From assembly GCA_016865505.2 (NCBI GenBank), contig AP025252.1, positions 2,666,001-2,730,000 of the forward strand: a DNA stretch of 64,000 bases, in the 5' to 3' direction. The position numbers and the translations under genes are program-made. The notes beneath the pieces are model-generated. The model was given only the letters and a program-made list of their open reading frames with translations. It made no database searches and was not told where the DNA came from. The stretch is from Bryobacterales bacterium F-183. Lineage in GTDB: Bacteria > Acidobacteriota > Terriglobia > Bryobacterales > Bryobacteraceae. Numbering within the stretch: position 1 is the first letter of the stretch; each line of letters begins with the position of its first letter. Positions 1-7,970 of the stretch are shown here, piece after piece.

Positions 1-1
1 G

Positions 2-235
2 ATGAAACGGTCGTTGCTGCGTGTGATTCCAATTCTGCGGCTCGCGGATGCGTTGGATCACAACCGCGAGCAGAATGTAGAGTCGCTAGAGTGTTCGCTT
101 GAGGGCGGGGTACTGTCGCTGACGATTCGCTCGGCGGCGGATACAGGCCTGGAGCAGTGGGCTGCGCAACGGGTCGGCGAAGTGTTCACGCAACAGTACG
201 GCATTGAGCTTGTGGTGCGGAAGAAGTCGCGTTAG
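2..235 (+). CDS. Ppx/GppA-type phosphatase, C-terminal fragment (gene begins before the window)
   Basis: Only the last 77 codons lie in the window. The reading frame is open to the left edge, so the ATG at 2 is probably internal. The segment ILRLADALDHNREQNVESL resembles the C-terminal HD-like domain of exopolyphosphatase/guanosine pentaphosphate phosphatases, where a similar LLRVADALD stretch is followed by a small beta domain. If so, the whole protein would hydrolyse polyphosphate or pppGpp in the cytoplasm. The N-terminal actin-like ATPase fold cannot be seen, so the assignment rests on this tail alone. Its stop overlaps the stop of the opposing SDR gene by three bases. Confidence 0.55.
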   Translation: MKRSLLRVIPILRLADALDHNREQNVESLECSLEGGVLSLTIRSAADTGLEQWAAQRVGEVFTQQYGIELVVRKKSR

Positions 236-981
236 GGGTTGAGCGTACGGAAGACTTCGTCGAAAGTGCCATTGGCGACGGCGAAGCGCAGGCGCTTGCA
301 GCGTTCCACCACTACTTCTTCCACATCCGGATTGCTCTGGATGATCGACATCGTTTCCGCGATGTAGTCGGCTAGGGGCATCGCGTGCGGGTCCGACGCT
401 TGTTGCGGTCCCATCAACTCCGTCTGGACGTAAGGCGGGATGATTTCCATCACCTTGACGCTTGTACCTTTCAACTGATGCCGGAGGCTTACGGCATAGG
501 CATGCATCGCAGACTTGCTGGCGGAGTACGTAGGTGTCGCTGACATGGGCACGAAGGCCAGGCCGGAGGTGACGAACGCAACGGTGGAGTCCGGTTGCTG
601 CAGCAGGTGCGGGAGTAAGGCCGAGGTCAAGCGGATGGGGCCCAAAATGTTTGTGGCGACCGTTGCTTCGGAAGCCTTGAGGTTCCCCGGTGCGGCCTTG
701 ATGTCTTCGATTTGCATGATGCCGGCGTTGTTGATGACAACGTTCAAGGTTGGGAAATCCTGAACGATTTTCTGCGCGAAGGCATCGATCGAAGCGGAGT
801 CGGTTACGTCCAGTGCGCGAGCATGGATGCCTGGATTGGCAGCGATCACGCTCTGTAGCTTAGCCGTATCGCGACCCGTAATGATGACTTGATTGCCGGC
901 GCTGGCGAAGGCTTCTGCCAGAGCGCGACCAATACCGGAACCACCCCCTGTCATCAGAATCGTGTTGTTTGTCTTCTGCAT
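232..981 (-). CDS. SDR family oxidoreductase (DltE-like short-chain dehydrogenase)
   Basis: This 249-residue cytoplasmic NAD(P)-dependent oxidoreductase has the complete classical SDR signature. The dinucleotide-binding TGGGSGIG is at residues 11-18, NNAG at 84-87, and the catalytic tetrad is N111, S139, Y152 and K156 (YSASK). Its length is normal for the family. The pattern, including an LDVTD segment and the PPYVQTEL region after the active site, resembles the DltE/YbbO-like group, whose substrates are mostly unknown. It is divergent from an HxlR-type regulator gene 75 bases away. This arrangement is common for SDR or flavin enzymes controlled by an HxlR protein, so regulation by that neighbour is likely but inferred. 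Confidence 0.88.
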   Translation of the reverse strand: MQKTNNTILMTGGGSGIGRALAEAFASAGNQVIITGRDTAKLQSVIAANPGIHARALDVTDSASIDAFAQKIVQDFPTLNVVINNAGIMQIEDIKAAPGNLKASEATVATNILGPIRLTSALLPHLLQQPDSTVAFVTSGLAFVPMSATPTYSASKSAMHAYAVSLRHQLKGTSVKVMEIIPPYVQTELMGPQQASDPHAMPLADYIAETMSIIQSNPDVEEVVVERCKRLRFAVANGTFDEVFRTLNP

Positions 982-1056
982 ACCCCGATGTTATGGTCGT
1001 TACGTACCGAAGTAAAGTAGGCACCCAAAAGATCTATACTTACCGCGAGGAGAGTA
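982..1056. promoter_or_regulatory. Intergenic region between divergent SDR and HxlR genes, probable shared control region
   Basis: These 75 bases separate the two divergent starts. They hold a TATACT -10-like box at 1035-1040 reading towards the HxlR gene, a GAGGAG ribosome site just before its ATG, and an imperfect palindrome around GTTACGTAC at 999-1007. No good -35 box is visible. The palindrome is a candidate operator for the HxlR protein, but this is inference. Confidence 0.25.
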
Positions 1057-1419
1057 ATGGCGCAGAGCAAGGAAATTGATGTTCTTGTGGAAGAGATTAT
1101 TGCACGCGTTGCTGACCGGTGGACCATGGTCGTGCTTGAAGCACTGGAGGAACGTGGGACGATGCGGTTCACGGAGTTGTCGCATGAGATCCCGGAGATC
1201 AGCCAGAAGATGCTGACCAAGACGGTACGGCAGATGGAGCGCGACGGCTTGGTGAAGCGGAAGGTGTACGCCGTGATTCCACCGAAGGTGGAGTACACGC
1301 TGACGGACTTGGGAAGAGGCTTGAGTGAGGCGTTTTGCGGCGTGTGGATCTGGGCGGAGAAGAATCACGCCCGGATCCACGAGGCTCGCAAGAAGTTTGA
1401 CGCTAAAGGCGAACGCTGA
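1057..1419 (+). CDS. HxlR family winged-helix transcriptional regulator
   Basis: This 120-residue protein has the HxlR layout: a WTMVVLEAL first helix, a MRFTELSHEIPEISQKML recognition region and the wing VIPPKVEYTLTDLG near residue 90. HxlR proteins are cytoplasmic dimers that sense aldehydes, quinones or oxidants, often through a cysteine. Here the usual N-terminal cysteine before the WT motif is absent (the segment reads VADRWTMVV), so a thiol switch at that site is unlikely. A strong GAGGAG ribosome site precedes the ATG. The gene probably controls the divergent SDR gene. Its 3' end overlaps the opposing ABC permease gene by 17 bases. Confidence 0.9.
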   Translation: MAQSKEIDVLVEEIIARVADRWTMVVLEALEERGTMRFTELSHEIPEISQKMLTKTVRQMERDGLVKRKVYAVIPPKVEYTLTDLGRGLSEAFCGVWIWAEKNHARIHEARKKFDAKGER

Positions 1420-2659
1420 GTCCGTCGCTCAACGTGTTGCGATAGGCCTTCCACGCCGGTACGAAACCGATGAGGATGCCGGCGATCATCACGCCGCCGA
1501 GGTACATCAGGCTGGTTGGGGTGGGCGCCTGGATTGGCAGGTACAGACCAAACTGGCGTTCGACCACCGGCTGCAGGGCGAACGAAAGACCGTATACGAT
1601 GCCGAGGCCGAGGACACAGCCGAGGAAGCTGAGGATCGCGGATTCGAATACCAAAAGGCTGATGATCTTGGCCGGTCCTGCACCGAGCGCGCGGAAGATC
1701 GCCATTTCGCGGCGGCGCTCGTTGAGCGAGGTGTACAGCGAGACGAGCATGCCGAGCAGGCCGACAATGAGTACGAAGAACGTGACGACGCGGAGGGCGT
1801 CTTCGGCGTAGCCGATGGTGGCCCATAGCTCCGCGAGTACGACGCCAGGGATCACCGCAGAGAGCGGCTCATCGGCGTACTCATTGATGTTGCGTTGAAG
1901 CTGCAGAACGGCGAGGCGGGTCTTGAAGCGGACCAGGAACGCGGTGATGTTCTCGACCTTCAGCTGTTCTTTGGTGATCTTGTCCGCGGCGATCTCTTCG
2001 CCGGGCATGGGCGGTGCGCCGTCCTGCCAATCGACGTGTACGGCGGAGATGCCTTCGAGCGGAATGTAGACGGAGCGGTCCACGGGCGTGGCCGTACGGT
2101 CGATGATACCGACGATGGTGAACGGCTTGGTGTTGTGTTCGATCATGCCGCCCAAGCCGTGCGTGATCGTGACCTTTTGGCCTACCTGATAACCGAGCTT
2201 TTGCGCGACGTCGCTGCCAATTGCCGCGTCAAACACGCTCTCGGGCGCGCGTCCGGCCGAGAACCGAATCGACTTGTCCCGGCGATAGCGGTAGTGCTCG
2301 TAAAAGTTCTTGTCCGTGCCGACGACGCGGAAGCCGCGGTGGCTATCGCCTAACGAGTACGGGATGGTCCAACGGACAGCCGGGTGGTTCTTCCAGTGCT
2401 CGTAGCTCGAGTAGGACAGGTTGTTGGTGGCCGACCCGATGTGGAACACAGCGTAGAGCAGCAGCTGCAAAGAGCCGCCACGGGCGCCAACGATGAGATC
2501 CGTCTGGCTGATGGTGTTGGAGAAGCTTTCGCGAGCGCCGACGCGGACGTTTTCCACTCCGATCAATAGCGCCACGCTCAGCGCGATGGAGAGAACCGTC
2601 AGTACGGTGGTGAGCAGACGGTTCTTCAGCGAATGGTAGGCGAGGGACAGGAGAAGCAT
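1403..2659 (-). CDS. ABC transporter permease, FtsX/MacB-like (zrg-type locus)
   Basis: This 418-residue inner-membrane permease has an N-terminal transmembrane helix (about residues 15-35), a large periplasmic MacB_PCD-like domain with the segment DLIVGARGG, and three C-terminal helices (about 280-415). The ERRREMAIFRALGA coupling motif typical of FtsX/LolC permeases is present. It is the last gene of a tight minus-strand set, one base after its ATPase gene. FtsX-type permeases usually transmit ATPase motion to periplasmic partners rather than forming a channel. With the upstream DUF2796 and DUF3299 genes, the set resembles the Vibrio zinc-regulated zrg system, so a role in zinc handling is plausible. 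Confidence 0.87.
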   Translation of the reverse strand: MLLLSLAYHSLKNRLLTTVLTVLSIALSVALLIGVENVRVGARESFSNTISQTDLIVGARGGSLQLLLYAVFHIGSATNNLSYSSYEHWKNHPAVRWTIPYSLGDSHRGFRVVGTDKNFYEHYRYRRDKSIRFSAGRAPESVFDAAIGSDVAQKLGYQVGQKVTITHGLGGMIEHNTKPFTIVGIIDRTATPVDRSVYIPLEGISAVHVDWQDGAPPMPGEEIAADKITKEQLKVENITAFLVRFKTRLAVLQLQRNINEYADEPLSAVIPGVVLAELWATIGYAEDALRVVTFFVLIVGLLGMLVSLYTSLNERRREMAIFRALGAGPAKIISLLVFESAILSFLGCVLGLGIVYGLSFALQPVVERQFGLYLPIQAPTPTSLMYLGGVMIAGILIGFVPAWKAYRNTLSDGLSVRL

Positions 2660-2660
2660 G

Positions 2661-3359
2661 TTATGCGGCCACCGAGGTGTTGCTGACGCGGTTGACGTCG
2701 GGAAGGGAAAGCTGGCGGCTGAACATGGGCATCAGCGAACGGTCATGGCTGACAAAGAGAAGCGTCGCGTTGGCTTGTTTGACGCAATCAAAGAGCAGTT
2801 CGATGAAGCGCTCACGATGGTCAAAATCGAGCGACGATGTTGGTTCGTCGGCGACGATCACTTCCGGCGCACCGATGAGCGATCGCGCTGCGGCAACGCG
2901 TTGCTGCTGGCCGACGCTCAGGTTCACTACGTTCTCATGCAGAAGGTGATCAATGCCCAGTCGTGCAGCGATGGACTTGGCTTCCTCGTGCATGCCCGAC
3001 TTGAGACGCTTACGACGCTCGGAATGCAGGCGGAGCGGAAGCGTGATGTTCTCTTCCACCGTGAGGTACGGAATGAGGTTGAAGAGCTGGAAGATATAGC
3101 CCAGATGCGAACCGCGGAAGGCGTCGCGCTGCGATCCGGACATCTTTGCGAGGTCGCGACCGAGGACTTGTACGCTGCCTTGTTGGGCGTTCAGAACACC
3201 GGTGAGAAGTCCGAGCAGCGTGGTCTTGCCACTGCCGCTCGGTCCAAAAAGAAACACCCGCTCTCCAGCGTCGATGGTGAGGTTCGGGATGTCTAAAATC
3301 TTCTTGCCAGCACGGTAGGAAAACTGAACGTCCTTCAGCTCGATTGCGGGGGCTGCCAT
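2661..3359 (-). CDS. ABC transporter ATP-binding protein (LolD/MacB type)
   Basis: This 232-residue ATPase partners the downstream FtsX-type permease. Walker A is GPSGSGKTT (about residues 39-47), the Q-loop lies in IFQLFNLIPYLTVEENI, the signature is LSVGQQQR with V in place of the usual G, and Walker B is VIVADEPTSSLD, followed by the switch histidine in FVSHD. Length and motifs match the LolD/MacB/YknY subfamily, which powers mechanotransmission at the inner membrane. It starts one base before the end of the preceding DUF2796 gene and ends one base before the permease gene, which suggests a single transcript. Confidence 0.92.
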   Translation of the reverse strand: MAAPAIELKDVQFSYRAGKKILDIPNLTIDAGERVFLFGPSGSGKTTLLGLLTGVLNAQQGSVQVLGRDLAKMSGSQRDAFRGSHLGYIFQLFNLIPYLTVEENITLPLRLHSERRKRLKSGMHEEAKSIAARLGIDHLLHENVVNLSVGQQQRVAAARSLIGAPEVIVADEPTSSLDFDHRERFIELLFDCVKQANATLLFVSHDRSLMPMFSRQLSLPDVNRVSNTSVAA

Positions 3360-3872
3360 TTAACTAATTTTGACAGAACCAGCGTCCTTCTTGATGGTGG
3401 CGCCGGTTTGTCCTGCATCGGATACCGCCTGGACCTTCACGCTTTCAATCTCCGGATATAGCTTTGAGAGCCCGAAGGTGATGGTCGCACCCTTGAGCGG
3501 CTTGGCGCATTTGATGGCGAACTCCGCATGTACTTCGGCGTGGCTACCTTCCACTTCAAAGTGCACTTCTTTGGGGGTGAATGCACAGCCGTAGGAAGCC
3601 GGGATCACTACTGCCTGGGCGACGCGTGCCTTGAGATTGGCGAGTGCCGCGTCTACCTTCTTCTGTTCTGCAGCGTTCTTGGGCTTGTGTTCGAAGCCGA
3701 TGATGGGATCGGCTGCCGCTTCGATTTCGACGGTGCCGCCGTTGCCTTCAATGCCGATATTGATTTTCGCTTCGCCGTGGCTGTGCGCGTGTTGCGCCGG
3801 CGCCTTTTTGGCCTGCGCGGACAAGGTTGCCGCGACGGCGACGGTTGCGACGAGGGTCTTGATCATCATCAT
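3360..3872 (-). CDS. DUF2796 (ZrgA-like) exported zinc-associated protein
   Basis: This 170-residue protein has a short signal peptide (hydrophobic to about residue 20) and then a histidine cluster, QHAHSHGEAKINIGIEG, at the start of the mature part. This is the hallmark of DUF2796/ZrgA proteins. It also has the family features FEHKPKNAAEQ and a late cysteine pair around YGCAFTP and IKCAKPL. ZrgA of Vibrio is a periplasmic protein of a zinc-regulated ABC locus, and the histidines probably bind zinc. Three consecutive ATG codons occur at the start; the first has an AGGGAGAA ribosome site. The gene overlaps the upstream DUF3299 gene by ATGA and touches the ATPase gene. Confidence 0.82.
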   Translation of the reverse strand: MMMIKTLVATVAVAATLSAQAKKAPAQHAHSHGEAKINIGIEGNGGTVEIEAAADPIIGFEHKPKNAAEQKKVDAALANLKARVAQAVVIPASYGCAFTPKEVHFEVEGSHAEVHAEFAIKCAKPLKGATITFGLSKLYPEIESVKVQAVSDAGQTGATIKKDAGSVKIS

Positions 3873-4429
3873 TGCTGTTTGTTCTCCCTGTAGGGTTCGA
3901 CGGATAGTGCGCGCATCTGGTATGCAACATCGCCATAAGGACTCTTGGCTGTGGCGATCTTGAGTTCACCAATGACCCAAATGGGGTCTGTGGTGTTGAC
4001 CGATACGGGCTTTTGGTCCGCAGTACGAATGTGGACGATCTGATTGGCTGGCGGCGGTGGCGTATGGATACAGGCCCCGACGTAGGGAACCAACAGGAAT
4101 TCCGAGACCTGGTTCTTATTGTCTTCAAGCGGAACGACAAAGCCGGGCATGCGAACCTTTTGGCCGTCGTAGACCTTGAGGTTGGCCGGTGCTTTTCCGG
4201 TCTTGAGGTCGAGTTCTCGAAGCAGATTCCAGTCGAGCGATGACGCTTCGCTCGCCGTCGCGGAATTCGAAGCGGAAGAGGACGTTCGGAAATCCGGCAA
4301 GGTCACCTGCTTCCAGGTTTGATAGGCCGCCGCGCCCGTCATGACGATGAGTCCAGCAAGGACTACGCCTTGCAATAGACGCGCACCAAGACCGAGCTGT
4401 CGAACCCTGTTTTCCGCCATTTCCGCCAT
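3869..4429 (-). CDS. DUF3299 domain-containing exported protein
   Basis: This 186-residue protein is anchored or exported through an N-terminal hydrophobic helix (about residues 18-38). The DUF3299 domain covers about residues 85-180 and contains the family hallmark FLLVPYVGACIHTPPPPANQ together with the PGFVVPLE segment. The cysteine and histidine of GACIH may bind a metal. Family function is not established, but DUF3299 genes sit beside DUF2796 and FtsX/LolD-type ABC genes in other bacteria, including the Vibrio zinc locus. It is first in the four-gene set. Two in-frame ATGs lie three codons apart; the upstream one is used here. I see no clear Zur box in the 168 bases upstream. Confidence 0.85.
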   Translation of the reverse strand: MAEMAENRVRQLGLGARLLQGVVLAGLIVMTGAAAYQTWKQVTLPDFRTSSSASNSATASEASSLDWNLLRELDLKTGKAPANLKVYDGQKVRMPGFVVPLEDNKNQVSEFLLVPYVGACIHTPPPPANQIVHIRTADQKPVSVNTTDPIWVIGELKIATAKSPYGDVAYQMRALSVEPYRENKQQ

Positions 4430-4597
4430 AATCAGACTGCCACGCCGAGTCTAACATCTGGCATGCGGGAGTCCACGGGAGTATCTATCAATGACCCTAG
4501 CACAGCCGTGAGCGGGCTTGTTTTTCCGATGATCGGGTGAATTGGAGCGATTTTGCGGCGGAGTGGATAATGGAGTGATGCCGGGTTTGGGTCACGA

Positions 4598-5524
4598 ATG
4601 AAGCCTCAGATGGAAGTTTCGCTTGCCGGGATCACCCTGCAAAACCCGGTGATCGCTGCGTCCGGTACCTTCGCCTACGGCGTGGAGTTCGCCTCCGTTC
4701 TGGAGATGGATTCCTTGGGCGGCTTCGTCGTGAAGGGACTCTCCGCCAAGCCGATGGACGGCAACAAGCCTCCGCGCATCTGGGAGGCGCACGGCGGCAT
4801 GATCAACTCCATCGGACTGCAGAACATTGGAGTCCGTGAGTTTGTCCGTACGAAGTTGCCTGGTCTGCAATGGCTGAAGAAGGCCAAAGTCTTTGCCAAC
4901 GTCTTTGGGTTCGCGATGGAAGATTACGAAGAAGTCATCGCGGTGCTGGAGGACGCGGAAGGCATTGCGGCCTACGAACTGAATGTCTCCTGTCCGAACA
5001 CCAAGCATGGAGGCATCGCGTTTTCGAGTGACCCGAAGATGCTGTCCGAGGTTGTGGAGCTTTGCCGGAAGCGCGCGAAGCGGCGCCCCATTATCGTCAA
5101 GCTGTCCCCCAATGTTGCCAGGATCGAGCCTTTGGCGAAGGCGGCGGAAGAGGCGGGAGCGGATGCGTTGTCGCTGGTGAATACGTTTGTTTCGCTGGCC
5201 GTGGACGCGCGTACGAGGAAGCCTCGCATCGGGGCTGGTTTTGGAGGGCTGTCGGGTCCCGCGATTAAGCCAATCGCGTTGCGGTTGGTGTACGAGGCAT
5301 GGAAAGCCGTCAAAATCCCCGTGATCGGACTGGGGGGCATCGCCAATGGGGAAGATGCAGCCGAGTTCCTGGTGGCCGGCGCCACGGCGGTGGAGGTCGG
5401 TACTGCATCCTTTTGGGACCCACAGGCGACCTCTCGGATCGCCAGTGAGTTAGCGGCATTCTGCCGTGCTGAGAAGATCGGGGCTGTGCGCGAACTGACG
5501 GGTACGCTACGCTGGCCTTCATAA
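4598..5524 (+). CDS. pyrD: Dihydroorotate dehydrogenase, class 1B catalytic subunit
   Basis: PyrD oxidises dihydroorotate to orotate in pyrimidine synthesis using FMN. The 308-residue chain shows the class 1 features: VIAASGTFAYG near the N-terminus, the phosphate and substrate site around NSIGLQN, the active-site loop NVSCPNTKHGG with the catalytic cysteine that marks class 1B (class 2 uses serine), and the FMN-phosphate loop IGLGGIANGEDAAEFLVAGA. Class 1B enzymes work with a PyrK electron-transfer subunit; no pyrK lies next to it here. The flavin reductase at 59 kb resembles that fold but is unlinked. The stop codon overlaps the ridA start (TAATG), so the two genes are translationally coupled. 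Confidence 0.95.
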   Translation: MKPQMEVSLAGITLQNPVIAASGTFAYGVEFASVLEMDSLGGFVVKGLSAKPMDGNKPPRIWEAHGGMINSIGLQNIGVREFVRTKLPGLQWLKKAKVFANVFGFAMEDYEEVIAVLEDAEGIAAYELNVSCPNTKHGGIAFSSDPKMLSEVVELCRKRAKRRPIIVKLSPNVARIEPLAKAAEEAGADALSLVNTFVSLAVDARTRKPRIGAGFGGLSGPAIKPIALRLVYEAWKAVKIPVIGLGGIANGEDAAEFLVAGATAVEVGTASFWDPQATSRIASELAAFCRAEKIGAVRELTGTLRWPS

Positions 5525-5913
5525 TGGCAGCAACGAAACAGGTGATTGCGACGGATCGGGCACCCAAGGCGATCGGTCCGTACGCGCAGGCGGTGGTTCA
5601 CAACGGCATTGCGTACTTGAGCGGACAGATTCCGCTGGATCCGGCGACGATGCAGATTGTCGAAGGCGGAATCGCGGAACAGACGACGCGCGTCCTGGAG
5701 AATCTCAAGGCCGTGCTTGAGGCGTCGGGTAGCTCGCTCGAACAGGTGCTGAAGACCACCGTGTTCCTCAAGGACATGGGCGAGTTCACTCTGATGAACG
5801 AGGTCTACGCGAAGTACTTTGAAGGCAACACACCGGCGCGCGCGACGGTGGAAGTAGCCAGACTGCCCCGCGACGTGAAGGTGGAAATCGAATGTATTGC
5901 CGTGGTTGGCTAG
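5524..5913 (+). CDS. ridA: RidA family reactive enamine/imine deaminase
   Basis: This 129-residue RidA/YjgF/UK114 protein should hydrolyse reactive enamine/imine intermediates such as 2-aminoacrylate in the cytoplasm. The family signatures are complete: AIGPYAQAV, YLSGQIPLDP, the TVFLKDM strand, and the catalytic arginine R106 in NTPARATVEV, followed by the acidic residue in VEIECIAV. The family works as trimers. The gene starts inside the stop of pyrD and its end overlaps the next gene by 22 bases, so all three genes are probably one transcript. Confidence 0.94.
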   Translation: MAATKQVIATDRAPKAIGPYAQAVVHNGIAYLSGQIPLDPATMQIVEGGIAEQTTRVLENLKAVLEASGSSLEQVLKTTVFLKDMGEFTLMNEVYAKYFEGNTPARATVEVARLPRDVKVEIECIAVVG

Positions 5914-6701
5914 CTCTTGCCATTCTTGCTTCGCTTGCTGCCTTCGCGCAGCCGAGAGGCCCGAAAGCGCGGGAGCGCGCGCGCCAACGCATGGAAGAAC
6001 TGCGTGAGCGCAAGACCCTGCAAGTGAACGGTGTGGAGCGGGTGTACACAATTGTGCAACCCGTAACGCGCGAGGCGGCGATCCCGATGATCGTTGTGTT
6101 TCACGCAGCAAGCGCCAATCCGGACGCGATGCTGCGCATGTCGGCATTGGGGCAGAAGCCAGGCGAACGTAAGGAACTGGTGGTGTACCCGGAGAATACT
6201 AATCCAGGGGGCGCATGGTCGGACGGCGATACGGCGTTTGTGTCAATGCTGATCGACGACTTGCTCAAGCAGGATAAGGCTCTGGATCGGACGCGTGTGT
6301 ACCTAGTAGGGGCCGGTGCTGGAGGCGCATTTACGCAACAGTTAGGATGCCTGCTGAATGCCAAGGTCGCTGCGATTGCGTCGATTGGCGCGCAGATGCC
6401 GGTGGGCCTTGAGGCGCTTTGCAAGACGGCCAAGGAGTCGATGCCGGCAATGCTGATAGGGGGCAATGCATTCGATTTCTGGCGCCGCCAGAATGGCTGC
6501 CAGGGTGAGCCCGTGGCGGAGAACCGCGAGGGGTTCCGCCAAGTCGACCAACGCACTATGAAGAACTGCAAAGACGGTGCGGAAGTGGTGCAGGTAGATG
6601 TAAAGGGACAGCGGCAGCCAAATGCCCCGTTGTGGCCACCCAGTGCGACTGGCGAGGTTATGGCATTTCTCAGCCGCTTCCGGCGTACCCCGCAGTTCTA
6701 G
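5892..6701 (+). CDS. Exported LpqC/PHB-depolymerase-like alpha/beta hydrolase lacking the catalytic serine
   Basis: This 269-residue protein has a signal peptide (about residues 1-20, ending AFAQ). The following alpha/beta hydrolase fold is related to LpqC/feruloyl-esterase-like proteins: PMIVVFHAASANP, LVVYPENTNPGGAWSDGD, AFVSMLIDDLL. The nucleophile elbow, normally GxSxG after VYLVG, reads GAGAG at residues 140-144, so the serine is a glycine (residue 142). The usual late catalytic histidine is also missing; the segment GQRQPNAPLWPP stands where GGGHxWPG is expected. It is therefore probably a non-catalytic or binding protein. It overlaps ridA by 22 bases; the ribosome site AAGGTGGAAA lies inside ridA. 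Confidence 0.78.
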   Translation: MYCRGWLALAILASLAAFAQPRGPKARERARQRMEELRERKTLQVNGVERVYTIVQPVTREAAIPMIVVFHAASANPDAMLRMSALGQKPGERKELVVYPENTNPGGAWSDGDTAFVSMLIDDLLKQDKALDRTRVYLVGAGAGGAFTQQLGCLLNAKVAAIASIGAQMPVGLEALCKTAKESMPAMLIGGNAFDFWRRQNGCQGEPVAENREGFRQVDQRTMKNCKDGAEVVQVDVKGQRQPNAPLWPPSATGEVMAFLSRFRRTPQF

Positions 6702-6758
6702 ACCGTACGTCCTTGTAAGCGAGCGGTGGCTCCCTGATACACTGAAGACGCTTTTTAT

Positions 6759-7964
6759 ATGGACACTCGCCGCAATTTTCTGGGTAAAGTGACTGGCATC
6801 GCCAGTGCCGTATCCGCCGCTGCGCCCGCTGTGGGCGCCAACGATAAGATCCGCATGGGCATTATCGGCATCGGCGATCGCGGTACGGAACTGGTGCATC
6901 AGGCGATGTCCATTCCCGGCGTGGAGATGGTCGGATTTGCCGACGTCTACACACGCCGTTTGGAAGCGGCCAAGCGGATTGCCCCGAACGCGCAGACCTA
7001 CCTGGACCACCGACGGTTGCTCGACGACAAGTCCGTCGACGCCGTGATCATCGCTACCCCGCAGCATCTGCATTGCGAACACTTTGTGAATACGCTCGGC
7101 GCGGGCAAGCATGTGTACCAGGAAAAGACCATGGCCTTTACCGTGGACCATGCCAAGCGCATGCGCAAGGCGTTCCAGTCCGACGGCGGCAAGCACGTGG
7201 TACAGATCGGGCACCAGAGCTGTTCGAGCGGTCAGGTGGCCGATGCAGTGGAGTTTTTGAAGGAAGGTAAAGTCGGCAAGATCACCGCGATTGCCGCGAA
7301 CATGTTCCGCAATACGCCGCACGGCAAGCCCCAGTGGAGCCGCCCGGTGTACCCGGATATGAATCCGGAGAACGTACTCTGGCAGAGCTTTCAAGGTGAG
7401 GCGCCGAAGCATGAATTCGACGCCAACCGGTTTATCAACTGGCGCTTCTTCTTCGACTACTCTGGCGGCAACGTCTACGAGAACATGTGCCACCAGTTGT
7501 CGTTCTGGTACAAGGTGCTGGATCTGAAGGTCCCAACGGCAGTGACGATGACCGGCGGCGTGTACTTGTGGAAGGACGGGCGCGAGGTCCCGGACACGAT
7601 GAACGTCGCGATGCAGCATTCCGAAGAGATGCTGTTCAGTTGGGTGTCCGGGTTCGGGAACAATCAGCTTGGAGTTACCGAGCATGTGCTGGGTACGGAC
7701 GGCACGATCGCGAAGGGTCCGCAGATCCGGTATCAGCCGCAGAAGGTGAATCGCCCGGACGGAGTGGAACTCACCGGCAAGAATACGGCACCGGCGATCG
7801 CGCACATGCAGAACTTTATCGACGCGATGCGCAGTTCAAGCGTAAAGCCCAACTGTCCGTTTGATGTCGGCTACCGCGTTTCGATCGCTTGCCGAATGGC
7901 CGTCGATAGCTATCGCCAGGGGCGCACGTTGCGCTGGGATCCGGAAAAAGAAGAGGTTTCATAA
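6759..7964 (+). CDS. Tat-exported Gfo/Idh/MocA family oxidoreductase
   Basis: This 401-residue NAD(P)-dependent sugar oxidoreductase begins with a twin-arginine signal (DTRRNFLGK at residues 2-10) and a hydrophobic stretch ending AAPAVGA, so it should be exported folded with its cofactor. The Rossmann motif GIIGIGDRGTELV follows at about residue 34, then the EKTMAFTVDHA region, where the lysine of the family EKP motif is kept, and the C-terminal sugar-binding domain with GNVYENMCHQ. Such exported Gfo/Idh proteins are numerous in Planctomycetes and Solibacteres and may act on sugars or polysaccharide fragments in the periplasm; the substrate is unknown. It lies seven bases before the acyl-CoA dehydrogenase start. 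Confidence 0.9.
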   Translation: MDTRRNFLGKVTGIASAVSAAAPAVGANDKIRMGIIGIGDRGTELVHQAMSIPGVEMVGFADVYTRRLEAAKRIAPNAQTYLDHRRLLDDKSVDAVIIATPQHLHCEHFVNTLGAGKHVYQEKTMAFTVDHAKRMRKAFQSDGGKHVVQIGHQSCSSGQVADAVEFLKEGKVGKITAIAANMFRNTPHGKPQWSRPVYPDMNPENVLWQSFQGEAPKHEFDANRFINWRFFFDYSGGNVYENMCHQLSFWYKVLDLKVPTAVTMTGGVYLWKDGREVPDTMNVAMQHSEEMLFSWVSGFGNNQLGVTEHVLGTDGTIAKGPQIRYQPQKVNRPDGVELTGKNTAPAIAHMQNFIDAMRSSSVKPNCPFDVGYRVSIACRMAVDSYRQGRTLRWDPEKEEVS

Positions 7965-7970
7965 GTCGCC

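Noticed and set aside
4972-6147. 391-codon minus-strand open frame
   Set aside because: It is antisense to pyrD and ridA, both of which have complete family motifs.
6342-7805. 487-codon minus-strand open frame
   Set aside because: It is antisense to the Gfo/Idh/MocA gene and has no recognisable domain.
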